Shown: one piece after another, positions 1 through 12,783 of the stretch
Layout: each line of letters opens with the position of its first letter
Position numbering within the stretch: position 1 is the first letter of the stretch
Origin: Hermatobates lingyangjiaoensis
Lineage: Eukaryota; Arthropoda; Insecta; Hemiptera; Hermatobatidae
Reading direction: 5' to 3'
Assembly (NCBI GenBank): GCA_026182355.1
Contig: JAPFBL010000068.1
Coordinates: forward strand, 9,213,001-9,277,000
Length of the DNA stretch: 64,000 bases
Made by a program: the position numbers and the translations under genes
Notes under the pieces: generated by a model
Seen by the model: the letters and a program-made list of their open reading frames with translations, nothing else
The model's database searches: none
What the model was told of the DNA's origin: nothing

Positions 1-2159
1 GGACTGCTCCCAACTTTTATATATAAATATATAAATTCAAAAAGTATAAGATGCATTACAAGAATCTATAGCAAGAATAATTAACATAGGGTATATAGCA
101 ACTAAAATAGCGACTACTAAAGACTACTAGGTCAGGTGTGTTTTCGATTTTATGCGGTGATTAATTGTGAAACATCTACTCACTAGTCAAAATAATCAGG
201 GTTATGATGTGCAAAGATATTGAGATAACTTTGTCATTACAAAAAGACGAATAATTAATATTCCTGTTTTTGAGCTTACGCAACATAGTCTGCACATTGT
301 AAAAAGATTGGTAAAGGAGAAAAGTCTGGTTATAAATCCATCTGAAAGGTCCTTTTTTGTTTCTCAAAAAGAGAGAATGTCGATCTCCAAAACTTTTTCA
401 TTCTATGTAAATGGAAGGAAATCACATTTTAGAAGCAATAATAATAACCTGCCAGATTACTCTATATCAATAAATTTAAGTTTGATATAACTAATAACAT
501 GAGCATAGTTATAATATCACAAATAAAATCATTAATTTAATTATCTACATCTTTTTCATATGTTCCTCAAAAGATTGATGTTTCGTACTTGAATGATTTT
601 CAACGAGTTTGATATTATAATAAAGTTGAATGTAGACCACTTCAGATTTTTATCTTAATGCTACAACATATTATTTTATTTAAATTCAGAAATTAAAGGT
701 AGGTATCTTAAAATAAACCATTAAATTAACTGCCAATTATTCTGTTAATAAGATCATTTGTGAAGTGAAATGTAGACGATAATGATGAAATATAATTCAA
801 GAACTATGCCTAATGAAATGTCTTAAGAAGATGGCTGTCAAATTTGTTTAGAAACTTGTTAAAATCCGTTGTGCCGCTAATGGTTATTGCAGTTCAAAGT
901 ATTGATACTTGTGATATTGAATTTTCAGTATTGTTGAAGTGAAAAGTTCAACAGTTGTACAGTATCAGCAACGTTTTAATAATTTATAATAGCTTAAGAG
1001 ATAATTTTTTTGTAACACATCTGAGAGTAATCATTAAGATTAGACCCATTTTCCTAAACGTTTTCTGATAACTCTACCTTGCACCTCTCCAATCCCTTCA
1101 ACAATAAATTGATAAGGTACTGATATACAATTGATAACCACCTAGTACCGTTTTATTAATACTGACATAAATTAGGTTTAATTCAAGAACTGAATGTTTT
1201 ACTATTTACTAATATTAATATATATCTAATCATTATATTGATGTTTGCGAACAACAATTTCACCTGTAGGCATATATTATTAAAGTACTATTACAAAATA
1301 ACATACATCCTGATGAACAGTATGAAAGGTTGAAACTTATCGACTCATAAAAATTTATGATATTGTGAAGAAAGTGATAGAGTTTATGTAGGAAATTTAA
1401 GATATTTATTGTGGTTTAGGTATCCAAAACTATGTTTATTTTTTAACAATATATAAACATTTATGATCCAATGAAGGAATGCTTGTAAATTCTATAGAAT
1501 GAATTGAATGTGGAAATAGGTTAGTAATTTTTCTTCTGTTCATTAATTTAAGCGCATTGTGATTTATAAAATTTATTTATTTCTATTGAAAACAAGAAAA
1601 TCAAGAAAAAAAATGTTCTTTTGTATCTCGATTGGAGGAAGATTGGAAGTACTCATGGCAAATTCAGTAAAAAGTTAATGAGAACATTGTCATCATAGGA
1701 CTGAGAATTTTTTATAAAAAATTGAATAATTTTATAATGTAATGTAGAATAAATGTTTAACGTAAAGGAATCGCATAGAACACTTAATTATTTTAATGAT
1801 GACTACAAGTACAAGTATATTACTATCGTTATTATGAAGCATTTACAAAATGGTTTGTGCTTCTGAACTCTGTATAGGTGATCGCGGTTAGTGTCATACT
1901 TAACTCAAGCCATGTCTTTCAAAGTGTGGCTTATGACCACATTAGTATTGTACCCTCATTAGCTATGGAAACCATACACCTCTAATCTCTGTTTTCAGTA
2001 CATACCATGTTTCTGTCAGATATTTTTATTCATGTTATCAATCTTCTTAACGTTTTTATCTCAACCACAACTTTTCTAGGATCAAGAATAAGTGTATTAC
2101 ATCAAGTGTTATAATCATAAAGATAAGTTTTAAATAAATTTATAATAACTAGTAACCTC
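1..2159. other. AT-rich non-coding DNA, no gene recognised
   Basis: No coding region, RNA gene or intact mobile element was recognised. The one hint is at about 618-650, where the phrase gtagaccacttcagat resembles the outer end of the 1.63-kb repeat found at 11-17 kb (gtaggccactccagat), so it may be an old, nearly erased copy. Open frames here are short and AT-composed. Confidence 0.5.
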
Positions 2160-2189
2160 AGTAACCCGTTGCGCCTACAAAGTGCTTGG

Positions 2190-2270
2190 GTATCACTCTC
2201 TCTTTTCTCCTGAAAACGTATTGCCCCAAAAATTTGAGTTTGTAAGTGTATTTTTTTCTTTCTGTATTAC
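2190..2270 (+). repeat. Decayed PLE terminal repeat with hammerhead remnant
   Basis: The stretch ctcctgaaaacg, then a short stem and ccaaaaattt, then tttgtaagtg, follows the plan of the PLE hammerheads elsewhere in the window, such as the copy at 19.68 kb. CTGATGA has become CTGAAAA and the GAAA box has lost its G, so the ribozyme should be dead. It is assigned by resemblance only. Confidence 0.4.
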
Positions 2271-2446
2271 TCATCTTCGATTTTGAAGTCGTGTTGTTTC
2301 CAGTTTAGATCGTCATTATAATCGTCATATATCATAATAATAAATATGTAAATTAGATATACTAATAAAATATATATCGAAGGATCAAATTTAAATGAGT
2401 TCCCACATATACATAAGTACGTGTGCAGTATAACTAAAGTATCAAA

Positions 2447-2565
2447 TTGGACTCTGACGAATGCCACTTGTTTTAATTGAAAAATCTTAGTGTTTTTTCA
2501 TGATTTATTACTGTGGTTTAGACGTTCATTTTTATTTCACGTGTTTATTCTAAATTTTTTTTATA
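2447..2565 (+). repeat. Decayed PLE family-1 terminal repeat
   Basis: This is a degenerate copy of the family-1 end best seen at 30.70-30.90 kb. It holds gactctgacga, a broken stem II, gaaaaatcttag, then a variant of the tail ending near tttcacgtgtttatt. Stem II no longer pairs well. It lies about 200 bp downstream of another decayed PLE end of a different family. Confidence 0.5.
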
Positions 2566-5500
2566 GAAGTACTTGTATGTATATAAAATATATATCGTAG
2601 TATATTTTATGTAAATTTAAAACTTTGTAATTCTTATCTTCTTCAATGTATAAAAAAAATTATTGTAATGATACTCTGGTAACTTTTAATAAACATAAAT
2701 TTTTAAAATAAATAACTCTAGACAGTGCTAATGCCCAAGTAGGCAATACACTTATCAAGTGTAAATAAAAAAAAACACAAATAACTAAATTCTTGCTTCT
2801 AATCCTAGTAAATATTATAAAAAATGATTTGAATAATCCAAACGTAAATAAACATATTACGTCAGTAGACTAAATCACTGTTAGTAGAACATGATAATTT
2901 TAAAAACTTACTTTACAATAAACTAGTATGTTGATTTTTTTTTATTCGAAAAGCTCTCAATTTGTTTTCTAAAATTTTACATGTTGTAAAAGGAACATTA
3001 AAGAGTTGACCAGCTCTGAAGCTGAGAGTTCTCTTCGAGAAGCATTGAGTGATTGAATAACCTATTTGAAACTTTACTTATGTTTTTGAGTTTAATCCAT
3101 TTAGAGTGCAATTTATTTTAGAAATAATTAATCGAACTTTCCTATTTTAGTAGATTAATTACAAAAGTTATGGCAAATTTAAATCAATTGGTTTTACGTT
3201 TTCTTAGTTTAGCAATATGTTCGAATTAATTATCTTTTATCGCCAATAAATTTAAAATCGATATTTTTCTTGCTTTTATTTTACGTGTATTGAATTACAA
3301 AAACTCTAAATATTTCATTGTTTTTAATAAATTAGGATATTGTTTTCAGTGCAGTAGTAGTCAATTAATAATTTGAATATAAACGCAATTCGTTTTTCAT
3401 CCATGCCCAAAGCACCAACTTTATATCAATACTTAATCAATTTATGCAGTTGTTTCTATTATATTGTTATATAATCATATTATATTATTATTATTATATA
3501 CAATTATATACAATTATATTATTATATTGTTATATGCTAAACATTGTTTGTGATTTTTAAATTGGTTTTTATGTATTCTATGATATATTGTTCTTTCATA
3601 TCATTTTCATAGTTTTTTGAAATGACAATTGTAAATGGTAAAGACAATATAATTCTGAAAGAAGCTCCTTTTGAGGAGTTGTAATGAACGGGCCTTTCAT
3701 TTTCCACACTATGCACTAAAAATACTCATAAACTAATATACCTGCCACCCAATTTAAGCATTATACATTTCAGTTTTTTCAAATCATGCTCAATTATTAT
3801 TGTTTTTATTTATTACAACAAAATTTAAATATTTGTTTTATGCGATAAATGAAAAAAAAAACACTTTATAATGTCAGTAAATTAAGCATAATAGATACCG
3901 AGTATACAGTACGGTAACATATTGATAGCCAACAATGTTGAATTTAAACAGCATTGTTTTATGTAGTAGTAATTTCTGAGTTATTGTTCCATTTTGTTAA
4001 ATGATAGATAATACAATTAAAATTCTAAAACACTTAATTAATTGTTAATGAATATAGTAATTATTGTATTGTTTCAATATATTTCTTATAAATTGTAATA
4101 CTGATGTTTTTTTTTAAAACAAAAACAAATAAACTAAAATATTTTATGAATGACTGAATATTTTTATTTCAAAGGTAAAGATAAGATAAATTGTCAAAAT
4201 TTCTAAAAGATTCCTTTGTTAGACGAGAAAAAGTTTAACCTATGGAGGGAATATGGATGATCCTAGTAAAACAATGTGCCGAGAGCAGATCAAAGCAAAG
4301 CAAACAAATCTGAGGAAAGCATAGTTTGGCTTGTTATCTTCTCCTCTGCGTTGCTTAATCGATCTGGGCTGTGAGAAAAAAAGAAAAAAAAATACTGTTG
4401 AGCAACTGCTTCTCCCTTTTATATATATATACAGAATCATCTTAGTAATTTATCTATTTTACAAACACTAGAATTTTGAATTTTTATTTGCATCTGGTTT
4501 ACATATATTAACTAATATCCTGCATACATTTCAATACAAAAATATTATATTAATGTTATTCTTTATATTAATTATTTTTTATTTTTAAATAGAAATATTT
4601 ATTTTAAAAATTATAATAACCAGGGAGACAATAACAGTCTCTATTCATATAAACCATTTATGTTGAACTATTTTTGTTTTACTGTTTAAATAAATTCAGG
4701 TTATATAAAAATAACAAAGTTTAAGTTTATAGACATAAAAAATAATAGTGTATACTCTTTTATACTGTGTTTAACTTAAGAAAAAAAAAACAGAGTTATA
4801 GCATAAATTTGTATATTTTTCTTTTCAAGTTTGAACAAATCACTTTGAATTACAAGTTTAAAGACAATCGGGATTGCAAATTAATTAGTGTTTACCATTG
4901 TCGGGAGAAAGTGCTATTTACTTAAATACATACATTGATATATTTTTATTGACTCGTTGGGTTTTTTATTCGTTAACTTTGTACTTACTATAGTGAGTTA
5001 TGTATCAATATTAACCATCTAGTTTTCATAATATGGATAAAAAGGATTTGTTTTATTTGGTAATAAAGTTTATTACAGATTAGTAAAGATGTAATATTTA
5101 TTCATTTTTTCACTGAAGGAAATAAAACTGCACCCCAGTTATTAAAAAGAGCAATTACAGTTTAAAAAAAACATGATGAAAACAATGCAGATAAAAGCTT
5201 TACCATTTTTAAAATTTATAGCAAGTATTGTAACATTTAATCAATAAATATATATAATACAAAAAAATGAAATTATAAAAAAATAATTCAAGGGAAAATT
5301 AATTAAACACAAGAAAAAACATAAATAACACCTACATTGATTCACTTGAATATTTTGATATCCATTAAAATGCGTGATTTAGGTAATTGATTTCATGTAA
5401 CGTTAACATCATGATGCCACGTTTAATCTAAGAGGACAAGGTTAGATTTTCAATAATCGGTAAACAGTCTGAGAGCATTCCTATGAAAAATAGTTCCAAA

Positions 5501-6690
5501 GTATATACTTGTATGCTAAGAAATGTGTACCTCTAACTCGCTTAATGTTTCAGCTCTATCCTTGGCATACATGGGGGTTGCAAATAGATAACTATCAATG
5601 TATCCATCTTAATTTGTCGACCGGTTCTAATGCAGTATAACCAAAGGGATAAAGAAACTTGTTTTTCTAGAAGCGATGATGTCTCAAGGAAAAAACATCT
5701 TACGTCTTTCATGTGACTTCACCTCACCACATAATTAATGCAGACATAATATATACCAAGACCAAATAGCAAATTTCTTAATTTTATGATGTTAGATAGG
5801 TTTCTTTTAGCTGAAATTAGTAATGTCATGGTTCAAAAATAAGTGTTGGGAACAGATAGAATGGATGCATATATTTTTGTGCAGTTTTGTGGTGTTGAGT
5901 GTGCTGTACCGAATGAATGTTGAATTCAGCTAGTAGAAAAAGTTACATTGTGGTTACAGCAGTGCAAAAATGTTGAAATGGTTAATGAATCATTCTGTAT
6001 GACTATTTAAGGCTAGTAAGAACAACACATGGCGTCAGATTTTCATAGTTAATAATAATAATGGCATTTTGTGTAGGTAATTCACTTAGGATTAAAGCGA
6101 CAGAGTTGTCAAGATTGAGGTGAAATTGTATATTTATTCAAGTTTCAAGAAAATCTATGTTGAAAATGAAAAACAAACATTTCTTTTTGTAAGATCCTAG
6201 CATTGACAATTTTAATACTTCTAATCTTTATTATAGTATAATCTTTATAGTTCTGATAGAAAAATGACTGTTATAGAATATTTGAACTATTTGATGTTCA
6301 ATGCATCTCAAAAAAAAAGTAGTCGAAGATTTTAAAATCAGTTTACTCTCTTATTTACCATTTAATGTTGGCTGTTTAAGGAGATGTACAAAATTATACA
6401 CGTTCAATATCAACATATAATGACAGAGTGCAAACTTGTGTAGAAGTGTCAGATGTCATATATATTGATAACTTACTTAATAAACGAGGTAATTTAAAAC
6501 CTTAGATGTGTCATGCTTATATAAATGACTTTAGGATAACTTTGAAATTAACACAGATTGCAATGTAAATGTGATTTCTCTCGGGTTTCTGTCTTCATTA
6601 AATACTTCGAATAAATTTCAGTCATATAATGCAATTTTGGTCTGTTATGAAGGTTAAAGTTAAAACCTTCAGGAGTAATATAACTTGAAT
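2566..6690. other. AT-rich non-coding DNA, nothing recognised
   Basis: Four kilobases of AT-rich sequence with simple ATT/TTA tracts (for example about 3470-3530) and no convincing coding frame, exon or mobile element. Short open frames here are low-complexity. Confidence 0.5.
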
Positions 6691-6693
6691 GTG

Positions 6694-6766
6694 ATCCGCC
6701 CTTTGGCGGAACGATTGTATGTTGGACTTTATAATAGCCGACCTGGGTTCTTGCCCAATACTAGGT
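6694..6766 (+). pseudogene. tRNA-Arg(UCU)-like relic, possibly a SINE head
   Basis: The order of elements matches a tRNA-derived Pol III head: an A-box-like tttggcggaacg, an anticodon-arm-like gttggactttataat (compare the TTGGACTTCTAAT of animal tRNA-Arg-UCU), and a T-arm-like cctgggttcttgccc. Acceptor ends do not pair and the anticodon loop is altered, so it is not a working tRNA. It also contains a small hairpin, tccgcc-cttt-ggcgga. It lies about 130 bp upstream of a PLE end, with no clear link between them. Confidence 0.45.
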
Positions 6767-6889
6767 TTAAAAACATACTTAACATTTAATTTAGTAGTAC
6801 AGAGTTGGTTCTTTATATGAGTGAGCAATTCACTTTTGACCCTTTTTAAGAATCATTTATAAATAATAATCCAGTTTTCTCTAATTAAA

Positions 6890-7275
6890 CTTAATAGATC
6901 AAATGTTATAAACATTAGTAAAAGTTTGTTCAAACTTGACTCAATCTTAACAAGGGCAATAGCCTCATCTAAGAGGGTTGACAGCTAGCAGATAGTTTTT
7001 TACTTTTTCTTACTGTACTCCTTTGTTTACTCAAACTCTTTCCCTGGACTACTATCCTTTTTTGCACTTTACACCTTTTAAAATACCACTCTTCTCTCCC
7101 ACTCTTCTCAACTTCTCACCAGATGTTTTCTGCATCTAGTGTTTTAGTTGGGTTTTTGACTCTGACGAAGACCGCTTGTTACGGTTGAAAGATCATAGTC
7201 TTGTTTTCCTATTTCATGTTTTGGTTTGATCATTGATTCTTATTTTACGTGTTTATTGTGAAATTTTGTTATATA
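6890..7275 (+). repeat. PLE family-1 3' terminal region with hammerhead
   Basis: This is a family-1 PLE 3' end. It starts near ttataaacattagta, runs through a T-rich segment shared with 36.8-37.1 kb and with the reverse strand at 36.1-36.35 kb, and then carries the hammerhead-like core (ctgacga at 7162-7168, stem ACCG/CGGT, gaaagatc). It ends with tcacgtg-like sequence and a short tatata tract. The stem III palindrome AGATCT is changed to agatca here. No coding part of the element remains upstream. Confidence 0.6.
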
Positions 7276-7932
7276 TATGCATACATTCCTCTTTACGTAC
7301 ATGTAACTGCATCAATTAGTATTAATCGAAGGGCTATTAAATTTAAATGGTTCTGAGATGTATGGTGTCAATTGAAGGCAAGTGATGTCAAATATTCTAA
7401 TTGTGATTCAAGGCATGACTGTTTGAATAAACAACTAAACCATTAGCCGGTTTGAAAAATGTAATAATGTGCCATTGAAATCAATTGCTTTTCACTGTCG
7501 TATTCTAATTGACTTTAAAGGCCGCTGTAACGACAGTGAATCATTATTTTCCTTTTTTTTTAAAAAAAAACAAGAAAAAAGTTAACTAATAAGCGCTTGA
7601 AACTTCTTCTTTGGTTAAAACTATGTTCTCAAAAGATGTTACTTACTTCCTTATAAAATATAGCATACATATATTTTCAGACAACATCCTTTGATATAAA
7701 AAAGTAGCAATATATAATTAAAGGTCATCATTATATAACTTTATTGAAAAGTTTTAATATGAATAGTTATTATGGCTTAATGAAGGCTTAAATTAAAGTA
7801 AGCTATTATTTATGCTTTATAATGTCTTCCTTATATACCAAACACTCAATTAGCTTATAAAGTATTAATATTCATGAAAACTTAAATAATACTTGAAAGC
7901 AGAAATGATTTGATTGTGGAGTCCGATTCTAG

Positions 7933-8510
7933 AAAAAAATCCTCCATAGGGAAAAAACCCCACGGGGAAAAATCACTCCTAAAAAAACAATTAAAAAATG
8001 TACTAACATTAAATTTCTGATTATGTATGTATATAATTTACTATTCGACGATATAAACCAAAGAAAAAAATATGATTACTTGATATATGATTCTGTGCAT
8101 TCAATTCTCAGTTAATGATTTGAGACTTAACTGTGACCTTAAGACCTTATACTTTGATATTATTATTTACATTGTTTTTATTTGGATGTATTTTAGTTTT
8201 CTGAAATGATTTTAACATTCTTATATCAAAAAATGTATTGGTTATTGTTTTAATTTATTTAATTTGAGTGATGAATTTGCTTTATTTCAGTATTTTTATA
8301 TTGTGCTATTTTCCAATTTTCGATTAAATAAATATAATCACCTGTAAAAATTATTTTGATTTTACAAAACTTTATATATTTTTTGGTAATTTGGTATTGG
8401 TTTAATATACTTCTTCTAGTCAAAAAATAGACTCATTTTCTTTTTTTGGGAAGGGGGATTTTTTCCCCGCAGGGTTTTTTTCCGGGGGATTTTTTCCCTG
8501 GGGGTTTCCA
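7933..8510. repeat. Fold-back element with G-run/A-run inverted arms
   Basis: The left arm (7933-7988) alternates runs of A with short C and G runs (gggaaaaaaccccacgggg). The right arm (8441-8510) is its imperfect inverted counterpart (ccccgcagggtttttttcc). The arms enclose about 450 bp of ordinary AT-rich DNA with no coding frame. The right arm directly abuts the 74-bp tandem array. No target duplication is evident. It could be a small non-autonomous DNA transposon or the product of slippage. Confidence 0.45.
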
Positions 8511-9034
8511 AATGTTCAAAGCGCTGTGAATGATTGATATACTTCCTAACGATAAGAAGGAACTAATTTAGTTGATTTGACTAGAAATGTTCAAAGCGCT
8601 GTGATTGATTGATATACTTCCTAGCGATAAGAAGGAACTAATTTACTTGATTTGACTAGAAATGTCAAAGCGCTGTGAATGATTGATATACTTCCTAGCG
8701 ATAAGAAGGAACTAATTTAGTTGATTTGACTAGAAATGTTCAAAGCGCTGTGATTGATTGATATACTTCCTAGCGATAAGAAGGAACTAATTTACTTGAT
8801 TTGTCTAGAAATGTCAAAGCGCTGTGAATGATTGATATACTTCCTAGCGATAAGAAGGAACTAATTTACTTCATTTGACTAGAAATGTCAAAGCGCTGTG
8901 AATGATTGATATACTTCCTAGCGATAACAAGGAACTAATTTACTTGATTTGACTAGAAATGTCAAAGCGCTGTGAATGATTGATATACTTCCTAATGATA
9001 AGAAGGAACTAATTTACTTCATTTGACTAGAAAC
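8511..9034 (+). repeat. Tandem array, seven units of 74-75 bp
   Basis: Seven head-to-tail units begin at about 8511, 8586, 8661, 8735, 8809, 8884 and 8958, and an eighth is cut off at 9032. Each holds caaagcgctgtg, attgatatacttcctag, gataagaaggaactaattta and a final tgactagaa. Differences between units are single bases and one-base indels, so the array is young. Alternating variants (gttcaaag or gtcaaag; gtgaatg or gtgattg) suggest duplication of pairs of units. No coding capacity was seen. Confidence 0.9.
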
Positions 9035-11157
9035 GTTCAAAATTAAGAGATGTAAGTGCTACTGAACTTACAAACGATGAAGTATAAAATTACTTGACCT
9101 TTGGGGATCATAAAATTGTTTGAAATTTTATCGTTTCATATAAATTTATACTATTATCTGTTAATAATATAAATACTGAAGTAATGCCTAAATATATTTG
9201 TATTAGATATGGTAGATTATAGTAAACCCTTTGCTGTTGCTGATGTGAAAGTCCGCAGATCTCTATGTGAATGGGGTATTCCACCACATGCAGTTGATAG
9301 TAATCATATGCCTTCGATTGTGCTCCGGTACTAAATTACACCTTATATTAAGGGAGGATCAACAAGGTTTTTGATCTTGTAGATTTATTGCCTTGTTAGG
9401 GGACTACTATCTCTCCTCGGCAAAAGAATTAAGACCTATTTGATGGATTCATTTTCAAAAGTTTCGATACATTGTTGATAGACTACATCTTACTGCATAA
9501 TTTTTAGCTAAATAACGTATACATTTTATCTGTAAACTAACAGAATTATTGAATCAATACAAATTATTGTCTATTAATAAAGATAGTATTTTCAGGGGTT
9601 TATTGCTGACAACTTCTAAAGTTTAACTTTTCTTAATATTTTTAAACTAATATGAACACTTCTTAAAAGGGTAATGTTAAATTCAAAGTATCTTTAAAAT
9701 TTTGTTTTACTTTTATAAGCATAGAACTGGGTTTAAAAGATGATTTAAAATTAACAATGGTAAACTAGTAGATCTGGATATTGCCTTGAGGAAAGAAATA
9801 AAATAGCTTTTACTAGAGCAATTAACACAGAAAAGTATAGCTTTGTGTTAGACTGTCAAGGTTAGATATTTTTAACAACCTATTATTGTATACGAATAGA
9901 TACCATTATTATTATTTGTTATTGAGCTCTTTTATATAACATCTTGCAAAGTTACGGTCTATGAGAAATATGGTACAAATATTATAGAATTATGAGAATA
10001 ATTCTAAAAATAAAAGAGAAGACTTAAGTCATTCGTAATTTTTGGATTAATAAACGAGTCATTGGTAGAGAGTGTAAACATAGCGCGTGCCCGTTTAGCC
10101 ACAGTCATTTGAGCAGCAGCTGATTTTGTGGTGGCATATTTGGTGACTACCATTTTGGTGTTAAACACATCTTTTGATTTCTTTATCTCAAGAACATATT
10201 TTCATTTATACATTCTATCTGTGGGCACAATTATAATATATTAGGAATAATTTGAAAGATTTGGCCAAAAACTTGAGAGTCCTTGCTTATAATTATCTCT
10301 TAGATTTTTAGGGCTTTGGATTTTTGGATTCTTGAGCTTTAGAAATCATCCTTATTTAAAAAAGAAATCATAGATGTACTCGTAATATTTTATTTGCTTC
10401 AGCAAACAAGAAATGAAGAGAAAAATAGGTTTGTCATAAATTAATATTAAACTACACCGAATGCTTTTACGAGAAAGGGGATCTGATAATATCAGGATTC
10501 CGTGTTAATAGCTTGAACATAGGTGAATATACGAGAAAACCCTTCTAATAATTTGTGATAATAACGAGATATTTCAGGATATATCTGGGTATATTCAAAT
10601 AAAGAATTTCTTGAAAATGGATGACCGTATACAAATAAGTAATAAAGTATTTTACATGTATTTTATAAAAGTAAATATTTTTTACATTTTTGGTTTCTAT
10701 TTGCAATTATTTTTATGTAAATAAAATTTACATTTTGACATCATAGACAGTTTTCCTGATGTTTTTAATCATCCATTAATATGAAAGTTTTCATAAAAGT
10801 TAGATTGCCATATCCTAAATTCCAGTAGACATGCAAATATTTGATTTATACTCTAATTTGAAACTAGTAATTACCAATGTGATGTTAAGAGCTTTTTATA
10901 GAAGAATTTAAGATATTCTGATATTTGTTAATATCCTTCCATGTTTGATGAATAAACAGTTCAAGCTACTTAAATACAACTTGTAACAAAAATAGACAAT
11001 TAAGTACCCTTGTAGGTTAGAGAACATTATTTAAAAACATATTCAAGTTATACACTTGTTAAAAGAAATCCTAGATAAATAAATTAAATTATATCGATTG
11101 GCATACTTTGTGAATATAATATCAATTATATTACTATGTCACATATTGTATACTTTT
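9035..11157. other. AT-rich DNA, no gene recognised
   Basis: No mobile element was recognised. Two stretches look faintly coding but unidentified. One is about 9205-9330 (+). The other, about 10020-10190 (-), has an open frame rich in Ala, Thr and Lys that includes a KSAAAQMTVAKRARAM peptide. Neither has clear splice sites or a family match I can name. Confidence 0.4.
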
Positions 11158-12783
11158 ACTTTACTATAAGTAAAGTATAGTGATCGTGAAAAAATTCGAT
11201 CCCGAGATTTTGACGGAATTACATGTTTTGAGGTCCCAGAAGTCGTTTTATGACGTTTTTACGATGATGTCTGTGTGTGTGTGGGTGGGTGGGTGGGTGG
11301 GTGGGTGAGTGTGTTAGCATTGCTTGTTACCACGCTACGGTCCAGAATCTTTGATGGATCAAGTTGATATTTTACAAAAAAATGGGCCCCATTTAGACGA
11401 AGATTCCTATTGTTTGGGAAGAATTATGCATGATGGGAAAGTCACTTTTTTTGCCAAAAACCGTTTTTTTTAAAATATTTATTTCTCCTAAACTGATAAC
11501 CCTAGAGTTTTGAAATTTTGACATTATCATTGAAGTTACAAATGCAACAAACGAAAAATATATTCAGAATTTTAAGACAACAGGAAATATTTTTTTTTTC
11601 AATAAAATATAAAAATTTTGACTTATAATTCAATCTCAAACCTTGTGAGAGCAATACAAGCCATACTGTTTGACGGACAAGAATGAAACTATGCCTACAA
11701 ATAGAACATTATATGGCGAATGAGTTGAGATATTTTTTTTTGAAATTACCTTCGCTAAAGGGGCGTTACTGTACGATTTGTGTTTTCAGAAAATGATTTT
11801 TTGACGCTAAACGGCTCGTTAAAAAATAATGAAAATTTGACCAAAAATGGAACAAACAATTAGCAATTCACAAAAAAAAATGCATGAAGTTTCAATTACG
11901 GGAAAGAGCAATAACGACATAAAAACTGTTTGTTTATTCTAGACTAAGAGATCACCTGCTATACTTGTCGAATTTTTTGGATTTTTTACATTGTTTACAT
12001 TGACTTAGAAATTGTTTGAGCGAATCCACTGAGATAAAATTGATGTTTCTAATGGAAAAATGAAAATATATTATTGACTTATAAGATATGTAAGAGGAAT
12101 AATATTGTGCAGGTAAATGATAACACTCATTAAAAAAAAATCGTATATATGTCATTTGACAAAGGGGAAGGAAAATGATCTTATTAAATACTAAGAAGCC
12201 ATAAAATTCCCAGTATAATAATTCTGTTAAAAACCAAAATTATAAAAGATAATTCAAAATATAAATCTTTCGTTTAGAGATTAATAACTGTAATTATCGT
12301 ACATCTTTAATTAACAAATCACCTTAAAACAACATTTTCTTCGCTGTTTAAGATGTTTTTCAGAGAAAAAAAGGGTATTTTACTGTTTCAAATTTGAAAT
12401 TTTACATTAATATTCAATGTAGAAGGATGTCAAGTAAACGATGTAAGAAATCTACTGGCTATTTGAACAATAGCCATGTTCTCTTGTAGGATAATATTTC
12501 GTTTCAAGAAATGTTCACATTGGTTTTTCAAAAATGTTATTACTGCTGTAGTTATACTAATGAAATTATTTGCAAATAATAAATTATTTGTGATGTACAA
12601 AAATAAGCTTATAAATTGATATGTCCTTCAATCACTATCTGTACTACCTCACGAATGCAATGCTAATAATTATATCCCATTTAGATATTTATGTTATGCT
12701 TAAATGTTACGTTATGTTTTATATACTCAAGAAATTTGACATTGAGTTACTTATAGTAAAGTAGAGTGTAGGCCACTCCAGAT
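11158..12783 (-). repeat. 1.63-kb repeat, copy A (inverted)
   Basis: This is a reverse-orientation, nearly identical copy of the repeat at 15421-17047. Its left end has the palindrome ctttactataagtaaag followed by tagtgatcgtg. Its right end has ttacttatagtaaag, then gtaggccactccagat. The two ends therefore carry inverted copies of CTTTACTATAAGTAA. About 120 bp inside the left end there is a gt/gggt microsatellite (11271-11310), present at the same place in every copy. Only short frames exist, so it looks non-coding. With copy B it forms a large inverted pair around a 2.64-kb spacer. Confidence 0.8.

Noticed and set aside
8511..9034. 74-75-bp tandem array considered as a CRISPR array
   Set aside because: There are no variable spacers; the whole unit repeats, as in satellite DNA.
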